Source: Kribbella sp. VKM Ac-2568
Lineage (GTDB): Bacteria; Actinomycetota; Actinomycetes; Propionibacteriales; Kribbellaceae
Direction: 5' to 3'
Assembly (NCBI RefSeq): GCF_004345365.1
Contig: NZ_SLVF01000004.1
Location: 186,001-250,000 of the forward strand
Length of the DNA: 64,000 bases
Part shown: positions 42,439 to 51,763 of the stretch, piece by piece
How positions within the stretch are numbered: position 1 is the stretch's first letter
Layout: every line of letters starts with the position of its first letter
The notes under the pieces: model-generated
Told to the model about the DNA's origin: nothing
The model's database searches: none
Seen by the model: only the letters and a program-made list of their open reading frames with translations
Translations under genes and position numbers: made by a program

Positions 42439-43898
42439 GACTCCGTCACCCCCGCCGGCTCAGGCTGCTTCCATGAATCCTTGCGGAACCGGTAGAACAG
42501 GAAAGGCACGAGCAGGCCGAGGCCGAGGGCGCCGCCGGCGACGATCGCGAAGTACACGCCGGAGTTGCCGGAGGAGAACTGCGAGGGCGGGATGAACCCG
42601 ACCAGCAACGCCGCCAGCGAGGCCGCGAACCCGACGCCGCACATTCCGACGAGCATCGGTGCGCGGTAGCCACGGGCGTGGTCCGGGTGTTTGCGGCGCA
42701 GCTGGACCGCGGCGACGAACATCAGCAGGTACATGATCAGATACACCTGCGTGGTGATCACCGAGAAGATCCAGTAGGCGCTCGACACATCCGGTATGAA
42801 CGCGTAGGCGAGGCCGATCACGGTGGTGAGCAGGCCTTGGACGACCAGGATGTTCTGCTGGACGCCGTTCTTGTTCAGGCGCTGCAGGTACGGCGGGAGG
42901 TAGCCCTCCTGGCGGGAGATGAGCAGCAGGCCCTTGGACGGGCCGGCCAGCCAGGTCAGCATGCCGGCGACAGAGGCCGTGACCAGCATGATCCCGACGA
43001 TCGGGGTCAGCCACTGCCAGCCGAAGTTGGCGAAGACGGCGTCGAAGGCCTGCATCACCCCGGCGGTGAGGGAGAGCTCTTCGGCGGGGACGATCCAGCT
43101 GATCGCCAAGGCGGGGAGGATGAAGATCGCCAGCACCAGGCCCATGGCCAGGAATATCGACTTCGGGAACTCCTTGCCCGGGTTCTTCAGCGACGACACG
43201 TGGACCGCGTTCATCTCCATGCCGGAGTAGGACAGGAAGTTGTTGACGATGAGCACGAGGCTCGAGAGCCCTGCCCAGACAGGGAAAATGTTGTCCGCGG
43301 TCATCGGTGCGGCCGACGGGTTGCCCTGGCCGAGGAAGACGACGCCGAGGGTGACCAGCACGACGCCGGGGATCAGCGTGCCGATGATCAGGCCGCCGCT
43401 GGCCAGGCCGGCCACGCCCTTGGTGCCGCGCGAGGAGACCCAGACACCGGACCAGTAGACGACGATGATGACCGCCGCGGTCCACACACCACTAGTGGCC
43501 AGCTCGGGATTGAACACGTACGCGAGGGTGCTGGCCACGAACCCCAGGAGACTCGGGTAGTAGAAGATCGTCATCGCGAACTGGCACCACACCGCCAGAA
43601 AGCCCATCGGCTTCGAGATGCCTTCCGAGACCCAGTTGTAGATCCCGCCCGCCCAACCCGACGCCAACTCCGCGGAAACAAGCGAGGTGGGCAGCAGGAA
43701 CACGACGGCCGGGAGCAGGTACAAGAAGACGCAGGCCAGTCCGTAGACCGCCATCGTCGGCGCCGCCCGGAGGCTGGCCACCGAGCTGGTCGTCATCATC
43801 GCCAGCGCGACCCAGGAGATCCACGCGGTGGCGGGGACCTTGGTCCTGGCGGCCGTGGCCACAGCAGGTGGCTCGACGGGTACGTCTGCCGAGCTCAT
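42435..43898 (-). CDS. APC-superfamily amino acid permease 1 (GadC-like)
   Basis: A 487-residue, 12-helix amino acid/polyamine permease of the glutamate:GABA antiporter-like group. The family features include LLPTSLVSAELASGWAGGIY and NNFLSYSGMEMNAVH in helix 6. Substrate unknown; antiport of an amino acid against its product is typical. ATG 43898 or GTG 43907 may start it; neither has a clear Shine-Dalgarno, and a structured leader precedes. First gene of the operon with the 147-residue protein and the M20 peptidase, suggesting that imported dipeptide- or acyl-amino-acid-like compounds are hydrolysed. Confidence 0.9.
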   Translation of the reverse strand: MSSADVPVEPPAVATAARTKVPATAWISWVALAMMTTSSVASLRAAPTMAVYGLACVFLYLLPAVVFLLPTSLVSAELASGWAGGIYNWVSEGISKPMGFLAVWCQFAMTIFYYPSLLGFVASTLAYVFNPELATSGVWTAAVIIVVYWSGVWVSSRGTKGVAGLASGGLIIGTLIPGVVLVTLGVVFLGQGNPSAAPMTADNIFPVWAGLSSLVLIVNNFLSYSGMEMNAVHVSSLKNPGKEFPKSIFLAMGLVLAIFILPALAISWIVPAEELSLTAGVMQAFDAVFANFGWQWLTPIVGIMLVTASVAGMLTWLAGPSKGLLLISRQEGYLPPYLQRLNKNGVQQNILVVQGLLTTVIGLAYAFIPDVSSAYWIFSVITTQVYLIMYLLMFVAAVQLRRKHPDHARGYRAPMLVGMCGVGFAASLAALLVGFIPPSQFSSGNSGVYFAIVAGGALGLGLLVPFLFYRFRKDSWKQPEPAGVTES

Positions 43899-43914
43899 CG
43901 CAACCACACTCTGA

Positions 43915-43955
43915 GGGAGTTGCTACCGGTCCTGACTCCCTGGCCGGGCGGCCAG
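43915..43955 (-). promoter_or_regulatory. Structured leader of permease operon 1
   Basis: In the mRNA two hairpins follow each other: CTGGCC/GGCCAG (43940-43955) with a 4-nt loop, then GGGAGT/ACTCCC (43915-43940) with a 14-nt loop, ending about 17 nt before ATG 43898. No Rfam class recognised by eye. Confidence 0.4.
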
Positions 43956-44063
43956 CCACAAGATAGAGGAGTGCTTCCAAGTTCCGACACCATCATCGCC
44001 CCCTTGGCCACGATGTAGCGCTGGTTAGTGGCCTCAGGCTAGGAATCTTCGGTCGGACGCGGA

Positions 44064-44080
44064 TCATCCACAGCGGATGA
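44064..44080. promoter_or_regulatory. Operator-like TCATCC-N5-GGATGA, site 1
   Basis: TCATCC (44064-44069), 5 nt, GGATGA (44075-44080). The same motif and spacing recur at 46601-46617 before the second peptide operon. Here it lies between the end of permease 2 and the start of permease operon 1. Confidence 0.6.
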
Positions 44081-44083
44081 AAG

Positions 44084-44100
44084 GGTGACACCCGGTCACC
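44084..44100 (-). terminator. Possible weak terminator after permease 2
   Basis: GGTGAC (44084-44089) pairs with GTCACC (44095-44100), 5-nt loop, immediately after the stop of permease 2, with CTTTC following on the minus strand. Confidence 0.4.
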
Positions 44101-45405
44101 TCACTCGTGAACCGGGTTGCGACGGCTCCGCATCCGGCTCCAGACCGCGTCGAGACCGATGGCGAGCGCGAGGATGCCGATCATGGCGGTGAAGGTCTCG
44201 GGGGCGGTCCGAAGGGTCTGCACGGCGAAGACGAGGAGGACCAGAGCCGTCAGCGTGATGCCGGCGATGAGGACCCACGCCCGGGATCCCGTCTCCGCAC
44301 GGAGGCGGTGGGCCGCGACGGAGGTCACCAGGAAGATGCCCAGGGCCACGACGCTGCCCAGGGACGCGATGGCGGTCAGGTCGACGAAGATCCCCAGCAG
44401 CAGGATCAGCGCCACTGAGATCAGCAGCCCGCGGGTCCCGCCCACCCGGGCGCGCTGGCCGAAGACCGGCGGGAACATCTCGGACTCGGCCAGCTTCGCG
44501 GTGGAGCCGGCGGCGGCGTAGATGTTGGCGTTGACTGACGATGAGGTGGCCAGCAGAGCAGCGAGGGCCATCATGGCGAAGCCGGCGTCGCCGAGTGCCG
44601 GCTTGGCGGCCAGCGCGAGGGCTGTTTCGCCGTTGTCGACGACCTCCTGGACCGTGAGGGTCCCGAAGACGCCGAGCGAGATGAGGATGTAGAGCGCGGT
44701 GGTGACGCCCAGCGCGAGGTACATGGCCCGGGGCAGGTTGCGTTCCGGGTGCGGCAGGTCGGAGCCGGTGAAGCTGATGACCGTGAAGCCCAGGTAGGCG
44801 AAGAAGGTCAGCGCGACGCTGGAGAAGATGTCCGTCGTCGGCGGATAGGTCGACGGGGCAAGCAGATCCGGGTCGAGCTGCGCCAGCGTGACGACGATGA
44901 AGACCGCGAAAACGGCCAACAGGACAAGGACGATCAGGCTCTGCACCCGGTCGATGAACCTCGCGCCGGCGATGTTGATGACCGCGACGGCCAGCACCAC
45001 CACGATGGTCAGGATCGTGGCCCAGCCGGTCGAGTCGTCGAAGAAGAGCGCCGATCCGTAGCTCCCGAACGAGACCGCCACCATCGCGGTGACGATGAGG
45101 GCGGCGAAGTAGAGCAGCCACGAGGTCACCGCGGTGATGTGCCCGCGACCGTACCCCTGGAGCAGGAACGTGACGATCCCTCCCGACGACGGGTACCGCG
45201 CGCCCAGCTTGGCCACGGCGTATCCCTGCAGGGCGGCCACTACGCCCGCGATGAGGAAGGACAGCCAGACAGCGGAGCCGGCGACCGCGCCCGCCTCGCC
45301 GAGCAGTGCGAAGATCCCCGCGCCGACCATCGACCCGATGCCGAGGAACGCCGCGCCGCGTACGGTCATACCCCTCGTCGTGCCGTCCTGCGGGGAAGTG
45401 GCCAC
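44101..45405 (-). CDS. APC-superfamily amino acid permease 2
   Basis: A 434-residue APC permease with about 12 helices. The first helix has GIGSMVGAGIFALLGEAG, the unwound substrate-binding motif of the family, and helix 6 carries FFAYLGFTVISFTGSD. It is of the cationic-amino-acid/YhdG-like type and is not a close relative of permease 1. GTG 45405 is chosen because AGGAG lies 7 nt upstream; the ATG at 45369 would remove 12 residues. It starts 8 bp after the stop of the M24 peptidase gene, so the two form an operon for uptake and peptide breakdown. Confidence 0.9.
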   Translation of the reverse strand: MATSPQDGTTRGMTVRGAAFLGIGSMVGAGIFALLGEAGAVAGSAVWLSFLIAGVVAALQGYAVAKLGARYPSSGGIVTFLLQGYGRGHITAVTSWLLYFAALIVTAMVAVSFGSYGSALFFDDSTGWATILTIVVVLAVAVINIAGARFIDRVQSLIVLVLLAVFAVFIVVTLAQLDPDLLAPSTYPPTTDIFSSVALTFFAYLGFTVISFTGSDLPHPERNLPRAMYLALGVTTALYILISLGVFGTLTVQEVVDNGETALALAAKPALGDAGFAMMALAALLATSSSVNANIYAAAGSTAKLAESEMFPPVFGQRARVGGTRGLLISVALILLLGIFVDLTAIASLGSVVALGIFLVTSVAAHRLRAETGSRAWVLIAGITLTALVLLVFAVQTLRTAPETFTAMIGILALAIGLDAVWSRMRSRRNPVHE

Positions 45406-45413
45406 GGCCGCTC

Positions 45414-46550
45414 CTACTCGACGACGCGGAGGTGGTGGTCCGTGTTGTTGAACCGTCGTCCGGCGTTCTCGGTGACCGTGACGATGTCCTCGATCCTGAC
45501 CCCGAAGCGGCCGGCCAGGTAGATACCGGGCTCGATGGAGAAGCACATGCCGGGCTCGAGCGGCTGCTCCTCGCCCTCCACCATGTAAGGCGGTTCGTGG
45601 GTGGTCACACCGATCCCGTGGCCGGTGCGATGGATGAACTGGTCGCCGTAGCCGGCGTCGGTGATGACTGCCCGGGCAGTGCGGTCGATCTCCTGGCACG
45701 GCACGCCCGGCTGGACGGCCTCGAACGCCGCCTGTTGCGCCGCCCTGACGATGTCGTGCACCTTCTGCACCTCGGCGCTCGGCTCGCCGACGCAGACCGT
45801 GCGCGTGGTGTCGGACCCGTACCCGTGCATCAGGCCGCCGAAGTCGAGCACGACCGCGTCGCCGGGTTGGATGACCCGCTCTCCTGCCTCATGGTGCGGG
45901 TTGGCGCCGTTGGGGCCGGATCCGACGACGGTGAAGTCGACCTGTTCATGGCCGAACTCCCGGAGCAGCCTGGCCAGATCGGCCGCGACCTCGGTCTCGC
46001 GCCGGCCGGCGAAGCGCAGGTGGATGATCTCCAGGTACGTCGAGTCGGCGGCCTCGCCTGCTATGGCCAGCCGCGCCAGTTCGTCGGCGTCCTTGACCGC
46101 ACGCATCATGGGCATGCCCTGGCTCAACGCGTGGTAGCTCGTCGCCGGTCTCGCCTGTTGCAGCCCGAGCAGGTGCATGGCCCAGGCCGAGTCCGAGATC
46201 CCGAACCGGCCGTCAGCTCGCAGCAGGCTTCCGGCCAACGGGTAGGGGTCGGATCCGTCGGCCCAGTCGATCATGGTGACGGCGCCGGCGCCTTCCGCCG
46301 ACTCCGCATCGGGCCGCTCGAGCGTCGGCACCACCAGCGTGGGTTCTCGATCGGCAGTGAGCACCAGCAGCGTGAGCCGCTCCGTGATGGCCGTCGGCTG
46401 GTAGCCGGTCAGCCACACCAGGTCCGGTCCGGGCGCGACGATGACGCCGGTGAGTCCCGCTCCGACGGCTTCGTCCACGACTCGACTCATTCGAGCGGCG
46501 TAGTCGTTCTGGGTGAACGGGTTGGGTGTCCGCTGCGTGGCCGTTGTCAT
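45414..46550 (-). CDS. M24-family Xaa-Pro dipeptidase/aminopeptidase
   Basis: A 378-residue metallopeptidase: a creatinase-like N-terminal domain (about 1-140) and the pita-bread catalytic domain with all five metal ligands in DAVVLDFGG, GYGSDTTRT, HRTGHGIGV, SIEPGIYL and VRIEDIV. It removes or splits residues next to proline; ectoine/creatine hydrolases share the fold, so the substrate is not certain. ATG 46550 follows GGGAGGC at 6 nt. First gene of an operon with permease 2; a perfect 25-bp palindrome lies 46 bp upstream. Confidence 0.9.
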   Translation of the reverse strand: MTTATQRTPNPFTQNDYAARMSRVVDEAVGAGLTGVIVAPGPDLVWLTGYQPTAITERLTLLVLTADREPTLVVPTLERPDAESAEGAGAVTMIDWADGSDPYPLAGSLLRADGRFGISDSAWAMHLLGLQQARPATSYHALSQGMPMMRAVKDADELARLAIAGEAADSTYLEIIHLRFAGRRETEVAADLARLLREFGHEQVDFTVVGSGPNGANPHHEAGERVIQPGDAVVLDFGGLMHGYGSDTTRTVCVGEPSAEVQKVHDIVRAAQQAAFEAVQPGVPCQEIDRTARAVITDAGYGDQFIHRTGHGIGVTTHEPPYMVEGEEQPLEPGMCFSIEPGIYLAGRFGVRIEDIVTVTENAGRRFNNTDHHLRVVE

Positions 46551-46596
46551 TTCGCTGCCTCCCGGGTAACCACGCTAGGGCTACCCGGTCGCGGCC

Positions 46597-46621
46597 GGAA
46601 TCATCCGGAACGGATGATTCC
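46597..46621. promoter_or_regulatory. Operator palindrome with TCATCC-N5-GGATGA, site 2
   Basis: GGAATCATCCG (46597-46607) and CGGATGATTCC (46611-46621) form a perfect 11-bp inverted repeat around GAA. Its core at 46601-46617 equals site 1. It lies between the M24 peptidase operon and the divergent DUF255 gene. Confidence 0.7.
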
Positions 46622-46732
46622 GGCAGTGCGCTGCCCCCGTGTTTGTTCGTCCCGGGTGGGTGGGGCTGTAGTGAGTGTGTTGTAGTTGATCATGGCGTGG
46701 AACCCCCGCACGTGTGATGGGAGACAGCCGCA

Positions 46733-48709
46733 GTGGTGAACCGTTTGTCAAACGCGACATCGCCGTATCTCCTGCAGCACAAGGACAACCCGGTCGACTG
46801 GTACGAGTGGGGACCGGGCGCGTTCGAGGCGGCCAAGCGCGACGGCAAGCCGATCCTGCTGTCGATCGGGTACTCGGCCTGCCACTGGTGTCACGTGATG
46901 GCGCACGAGTCGTTCGAGGACGAGGAGACCGCCGCCTACCTGAACGAGCACTTCGTCTGCGTGAAGGTGGATCGCGAAGAGCGGCCCGACGTGGATGCGA
47001 TCTACATGGCGGCGACGGTCGCGATGACAGGCCAGGGCGGCTGGCCGATGACGGTGTTCCTGACCCCGGCCGCCGAGCCGTTCTTCTGCGGCACCTACTT
47101 CCCGTCGCAACCGCGCGCGGGGATGGCCACCTTCCGCCAGGTGCTCGAGTCCCTGGTCGAGGCCTGGCGGACCAAACGCGAGCAGATCGACGGGATCGGC
47201 ACCCAGGTGGTGTCCCAGCTCGGCGCCAGAACGACGGCGGCGCAGGGTTCGATCGACGAGCAGACGCTGGAGCGGGCGGTCGCGCTGCTCAAGGTGGACT
47301 TCGACCCGGTGGACGGCGGCTTCGGGTCGGCGCCGAAGTTCCCGCCGTCGATGGTGCTCGACTTCCTGCTCCGGCATCACCGCCGGACCGGTTCCGAGGA
47401 CGCGCTGGCGATGGTGGCGCACACCTGCGAGCGAATGGCCCGCGGCGGTATGTACGACCAGCTCGCCGGCGGCTTCGCGCGGTACAGCGTGGACGGGCAG
47501 TGGGTCATCCCGCACTTCGAGAAGATGCTGTACGACAACGCGCTGCTGCTGGACGTCTACACGCACTGGTGGGCGATCACCGAGGATCCGCTGGCACGGC
47601 GGATCGCCACCGAGACGGCCGACTTCCTGCTCGCCGAGCTCCGCACTCCCGAAGGCGGCTTCGCCTCGGCGCTCGACGCGGACACCGAGGGCGAGGAGGG
47701 TCGGTACTACGTCTGGTCGCCCGAGGAGCTCCACCAACTCCTCGGCGAGGACGCAGATTGGGTGATCGACCTCTGCAGCATGACCGGCACCTTCGAGCAC
47801 GGCACCTCCGTCCTGCAACTCCGCCGCGACCCCGATGACCTCGCCCGCTGGCAGAAAGTCCAGGCCGTACTGCGCGACGCCCGGAGCACCAGGACCTACC
47901 CGGGCCGCGACGACAAGGTGGTTGCCGCCTGGAACGGTCTGGCGATCACCGCGCTCGCGCGTGCGGGCGTAGTACTGGACAAGCCGGAGTATGTCGAGGC
48001 GGCGGTGACCGCGGCCGGATTGGTCCGGGACGTCCACCTCGAGGCGTCGGGCCGACTCCACCGGACCTCGCGCGACGGCAAGGTCGGTACAGCGCACGGC
48101 GTGCTCGAGGACTACGCTGCCTACGCCCAGGGGTGCCTCACATTGCTCGGCGTCACCGGTGATGCCGACTGGTTGCGGCTCGCGGAGTCCTTGCTGGACA
48201 GGGTTCTCGATCAATTCGTTGCTGAGGGCACCTTCTATGACACGGCCGCGGACGCGGAGTCGCTGGTCTGGCGGCCGCAGGATCCGACCGACAACGCAAG
48301 TCCGGCCGGTGTGTCCCTGGCGGCCGAAGCATTGACCACGGCGGCCTCGCTGACCGGATCGGGCCGGTACGACGCCGCGGCCACGCAGGCGATCAACGCC
48401 TCGGCGACGCTGGCCGCGCGGGCGCCGCGGTTCGCCGGCCGGGGACTCGCGGTCGCGGAGACGGTGGCCGCCGGGCCGCTGGAGATCGCCATCGCGGGGG
48501 AGTCGGACGAACTCCTCCGGGTCGCGGTCAAGGACTCGCCCTGGGGGACGGCCGTGGTGCACGGCGAGCCCGGCCTCGACGTACCGCTGATGGCCGGCCG
48601 GGACCTGGTCGGCGGACGGGCCGCGGCGTACGTGTGTCAGAAGTTCACCTGCCGGCTTCCGGTCGTGTTGCCGGAAGACCTTCGACGTGAGTTGACACCC
48701 GCCCGCTGA
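46733..48709 (+). CDS. DUF255 thioredoxin-fold protein (YyaL/Rv1084 family)
   Basis: A 658-residue protein with an N-terminal thioredoxin-like domain (about 1-170) carrying the conserved start [24 protein letters not shown] and the CHWC motif in [16 protein letters not shown], followed by a (alpha/alpha)6 barrel resembling glycosidases and N-acylglucosamine epimerases. The family occurs from bacteria to man (SPATA20) and its reaction is unknown. Two adjacent GTG codons (46733 and 46736) can start it, with GGGAGA upstream. Its genomic place equals Rv1084, but a 7.2-kb accessory block separates it from the Rv1083-like gene. Confidence 0.93.
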   Translation: MVNRLSNATSPYLLQHKDNPVDWYEWGPGAFEAAKRDGKPILLSIGYSACHWCHVMAHESFEDEETAAYLNEHFVCVKVDREERPDVDAIYMAATVAMTGQGGWPMTVFLTPAAEPFFCGTYFPSQPRAGMATFRQVLESLVEAWRTKREQIDGIGTQVVSQLGARTTAAQGSIDEQTLERAVALLKVDFDPVDGGFGSAPKFPPSMVLDFLLRHHRRTGSEDALAMVAHTCERMARGGMYDQLAGGFARYSVDGQWVIPHFEKMLYDNALLLDVYTHWWAITEDPLARRIATETADFLLAELRTPEGGFASALDADTEGEEGRYYVWSPEELHQLLGEDADWVIDLCSMTGTFEHGTSVLQLRRDPDDLARWQKVQAVLRDARSTRTYPGRDDKVVAAWNGLAITALARAGVVLDKPEYVEAAVTAAGLVRDVHLEASGRLHRTSRDGKVGTAHGVLEDYAAYAQGCLTLLGVTGDADWLRLAESLLDRVLDQFVAEGTFYDTAADAESLVWRPQDPTDNASPAGVSLAAEALTTAASLTGSGRYDAAATQAINASATLAARAPRFAGRGLAVAETVAAGPLEIAIAGESDELLRVAVKDSPWGTAVVHGEPGLDVPLMAGRDLVGGRAAAYVCQKFTCRLPVVLPEDLRRELTPAR

Positions 48710-48933
48710 CAACGCGCGCCAGTGCGGGTTTTCCCTGTCGTTTCAGTATTTTCCCTTGACTCGCGGCCTCGCGAGGGACAGAGTCCTCCCTCAGTCGGAT
48801 GTAACAGAACTCGCATGTCCTGACACGCAGTGTCACAAGTGAGCAGTGGCACTGTTGCGCCAGATCATCCGGCGTCCCCATTTGAATTGGTCGCTGCGCC
48901 CAAACAGCGACCACACCGTGAGGAGATGTTGTC

Positions 48934-51006
48934 TTGAAACGACTGACATCAGCAGGGGCGGTGGCCATCGTCGCAACAGCGGGATTGGCCGGAGCTTTCA
49001 CAGGGTCGCCCGCAGGAGCCGCCAACCGTACGGCCCCACTTCCGGCCAGCGGGTTCAACCAGCTGGCCGCTGTCCAGGCCGAGCAGGCGCTGACCGCGCA
49101 GACGGCCGCAGCCCTCGGCCTGGGCGGCGGTGAGGTGCTCAAGGTCCGCGACGTCATCAAGGATGCCGACGGCACCGAACACGTCCGCTACGACCGCACC
49201 TACAACGGTCTGAAGGTCGTCGGCGGCGACCTGATCGTGGAGCGCAAGAGCAACGCGATCAAGAGCGTGATCTATAACCGCGGCGCGAGCAAGGTGGGTG
49301 TCCCGTCCACCAAGCCGACGCTGTCGCAGGCTGCCGCGCTGGCCAAGGGCTCGAAGTCGGCGGACTTCAAGGCCACCAGCAACAAGGGGACGCTGGTCGT
49401 CTTCGCGGCCACCGGCAAGCCGGTGCTGGCGTACGAGGTCGTCACCTCGGGCGTCAAGGCCGACCAGACGCCGTCCGTGCTGCACACGTTCGTCGACGCC
49501 AAGTCCGGCGCCGTCCTCGCCCAGGACGACGAGATCAAGACCGGTACCGGCAACTCGATGTACTCCGGCACGGTCAGCATCGGCACGTCCGGCAGCTTCT
49601 CCATGACCGACCCGAGCCGCGGTGGCAACTTCACCACCGACCTGAACGGCGCGACCTCCGGCAACGGCACCACCTTCACCGACCCCGACGACACCTGGGG
49701 CAACGGCAGCACCTCGAGCCGGCAGACCGCCGGTGTCGACGCTCACTACGGCGCCCAGCTCACCTGGGACTACTACAAGAACGTCCACGCCCGCAACGGC
49801 ATCTTCAACAACGGCCAGGGTGCGCGGTCCCGCGTGCACTACGGCAACGCCTACGTGAACGCGTTCTGGGACGGCACCCAGATGACGTACGGCGACGGCT
49901 CGGGCAACGCCCGGCCGCTGACCGCCATCGACGTGGCCGGCCACGAGATGAGCCACGGTGTCACCGAGGCGACCGCGAACCTGAACTACTTCGGCGACGC
50001 GGGCGGTCTGAACGAGTCCACCTCGGACATCTTCGGTACCTCGGTGGAGTTCTCGGCGAACAACTCGTCCGACCCGGGTGACTACCTGATCGGCGAGAAG
50101 ATCAACATCAACGGCAACGGCACCCCGCTGCGCTACATGGACAAGCCGTCCAAGGACGGGGCCAGCCGGGACTGCTGGAGCACCAGCGTCGGCGGTCTCG
50201 ACCCGCACTACTCCTCCGGCCCGCTGAACCACTGGTTCTACCTGGCCTCCGAGGGCACCGGCAGCAAGGTGATCGGTGGCGTCACCCACAGCAGCACCGC
50301 CTGCGACGGCTCGACCGTCACCGGCGTCGGCCGCGACGTGGCCGCCAAGGTCTGGTACCGCACGCTGAGCACCAAGCTCACCTCCGGCAGCACCTACAAG
50401 GACGCCCGTGAAGGGGCGATCAACTCCGCCAAGGAGCTGTATGGCGCCGACTCCACCCAGTGCAAGGGCATCCAGGCTGCCTTCACCGCCATCTCCGTCC
50501 CGGCCGGCGCGGCCGCCTGCACCGGCGACCCCGAGCCGCCGACCGGCGACAACCTGCTGCTCAACCCGGGCTTCGAGTCCGGCGCGGTGAACTGGACCGG
50601 CACCGCGGGCCCGATCACCAACAACACCGGGCGTCCGGCCCGGACCGGCACCTGGAAGCTGTGGCTGCAGGGCAACGGCCGGACCACCACGGAGAACGTC
50701 GGCCAGTCCGTCGCCATCCCGGCGTCGGCGACCTCGGCCAGCCTGTCGTTCTGGATCCGCATCGACACCGCCGAGACCACCAGCTCCACGGTCTACGACA
50801 CCGCCAAGATCCAGATCGTCGACGGTGGAACCACCACCACGCTGGCGACGTACTCCAACCTCAACAAGAACACGACGTACGTCCAGAAGACGTTCAACGT
50901 GACGGCGTACAAGGGCAAGACGGTGACGGTGAAGTTCCTCGGCCAGGAGGACTCCTCCCTGCAGACCAGCTTCGTCATCGACGACACCTCGCTGACCGCG
51001 AGCTGA
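48934..51006 (+). CDS. Secreted thermolysin-type (M4) metalloprotease
   Basis: A 690-residue preproenzyme: signal peptide (1-32, to PAGAAN), FTP/PepSY propeptide (about 45-200), M4 catalytic domain (about 215-530) and a C-terminal beta-sandwich domain of about 150 residues (NLLLNPGFESGAVNW onward) of the galactose-binding-like type. The zinc site is HEMSH (His337, His341) with Glu361 in GGLNESTSD, 20 residues on as in thermolysin. The start is TTG 48934 with AGGAG at 48920-48925. Its role is extracellular protein digestion. A strong terminator follows. Confidence 0.94.
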   Translation: MKRLTSAGAVAIVATAGLAGAFTGSPAGAANRTAPLPASGFNQLAAVQAEQALTAQTAAALGLGGGEVLKVRDVIKDADGTEHVRYDRTYNGLKVVGGDLIVERKSNAIKSVIYNRGASKVGVPSTKPTLSQAAALAKGSKSADFKATSNKGTLVVFAATGKPVLAYEVVTSGVKADQTPSVLHTFVDAKSGAVLAQDDEIKTGTGNSMYSGTVSIGTSGSFSMTDPSRGGNFTTDLNGATSGNGTTFTDPDDTWGNGSTSSRQTAGVDAHYGAQLTWDYYKNVHARNGIFNNGQGARSRVHYGNAYVNAFWDGTQMTYGDGSGNARPLTAIDVAGHEMSHGVTEATANLNYFGDAGGLNESTSDIFGTSVEFSANNSSDPGDYLIGEKININGNGTPLRYMDKPSKDGASRDCWSTSVGGLDPHYSSGPLNHWFYLASEGTGSKVIGGVTHSSTACDGSTVTGVGRDVAAKVWYRTLSTKLTSGSTYKDAREGAINSAKELYGADSTQCKGIQAAFTAISVPAGAAACTGDPEPPTGDNLLLNPGFESGAVNWTGTAGPITNNTGRPARTGTWKLWLQGNGRTTTENVGQSVAIPASATSASLSFWIRIDTAETTSSTVYDTAKIQIVDGGTTTTLATYSNLNKNTTYVQKTFNVTAYKGKTVTVKFLGQEDSSLQTSFVIDDTSLTAS

Positions 51007-51052
51007 ATCACCCGCAGTTCGCTGTAACACCGCAAGTCCCGCTGTGACCAGT

Positions 51053-51098
51053 CCGGGGCGTACGGCCTCCGCCCAGGCCGTGCGCCCCGGCTGCCTTT
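51053..51098 (+). terminator. Terminator of the M4 protease gene
   Basis: CCGGGGCG.ACGGCCT (from 51053) pairs with AGGCCGTGCGCCCCGG (to 51090) with one mismatch and a 6-nt loop; CTGCCTTTTG follows, giving a T run at 51095-51098. Confidence 0.9.
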
Positions 51099-51131
51099 TG
51101 TGACATCCCTTTGTGAGGCAAAGGAGTTCCA

Positions 51132-51202
51132 ATGCCCAGTCCCCGTTGAAGAAATCCCTGTACGGCGTGGTCGGTGCCGCCCTGGCTCTGACGGCCAGCT
51201 AG
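51132..51202 (+). pseudogene. Signal-peptide fossil of a lost secreted-protein gene
   Basis: AAGGAG (51121-51126) stands 5 nt before ATG 51132, which reads MPSPR then TGA. The TTG at 51146, overlapping that stop in the +2 frame, reads MKKSLYGVVGAALALTAS and ends at TAG 51200-51202: a basic start and hydrophobic core of a Sec signal peptide with nothing after it. A one-base change near CCCCG would fuse the two pieces into a normal signal peptide with a good ribosome-binding site. The convergent lipoprotein gene ends 2 bp further on. Probably a remnant left after deletion. Confidence 0.45.
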
Positions 51203-51203
51203 G

Positions 51204-51731
51204 TCAGACCGGCTTGCAGAGTTTGCCCGGCGGTACGGCGGCCTCGGTGAGCAGCTTGCTCACCGGGGCCACCATCGGCTTCAGCTTCGGGTCCTCCAGC
51301 CGGGCCAGACCACCGCTGGTCGAGACGGCGATGATCATGTCGTCGGGGTGCCGGACGCTCGGCTTGGTGATGCCGACGTCGGCCCAGTCGACCTGCTTCA
51401 CCGCGTCGGTGATGGTGCCGAGGAAGCCTGCGTCCAGCTTGCAGCGCACGGGAGCCTTGCCCCGGGTGCTGACGCTGGCGACTCCGTCGGTGTCGATGAA
51501 GACCTTGTCGTTGAACCCGGCGAAACCGCCGGTCCTGGTCACCGTCAGGGGGAGACCCGCGCCCGTTGTCGGGGTGTTGGTGATGGGCGTGCTGGGGGCG
51601 GGCGTACTCGTGGCGGGCGCCGAGGGACTGCTCCCCGCGTCGGGAGTCGATTCGTCGCCACACCCGGTCAGGACCAGGCCGGCGGCGGCTGCCAGAACTG
51701 CGTACCGGATGCTCTTCACACCCTCATGCAT
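51204..51731 (-). CDS. Lipoprotein of unknown function
   Basis: A 175-residue lipoprotein: basic N-terminus, hydrophobic core and lipobox LTGC with Cys24, then a Ser/Thr/Pro/Ala-rich linker to about residue 55 and a globular domain of about 115 residues with two Cys (VRCKLDAG and KLCKPV). The sequence VTRTGGFAGFNDKVFIDTDG resembles small extracytoplasmic proteins found in many actinobacteria, without known function. ATG 51731 is used although no strong Shine-Dalgarno precedes it; GTG 51719 is possible. Divergent from the DUF385 gene. Confidence 0.85.
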   Translation of the reverse strand: MHEGVKSIRYAVLAAAAGLVLTGCGDESTPDAGSSPSAPATSTPAPSTPITNTPTTGAGLPLTVTRTGGFAGFNDKVFIDTDGVASVSTRGKAPVRCKLDAGFLGTITDAVKQVDWADVGITKPSVRHPDDMIIAVSTSGGLARLEDPKLKPMVAPVSKLLTEAAVPPGKLCKPV

Positions 51732-51763
51732 ACCCGCCTGCGGGGTGACGGCAGACTTCGTGC

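Noticed and set aside
46748..48712. Minus-strand open frame of 654 codons
   Set aside because: Antisense of the DUF255 gene, with biased composition and no start signal.
48949..51132. Minus-strand open frame of 727 codons
   Set aside because: Exact antisense of the M4 protease gene, whose zinc motif, signal peptide and terminator are unmistakable.
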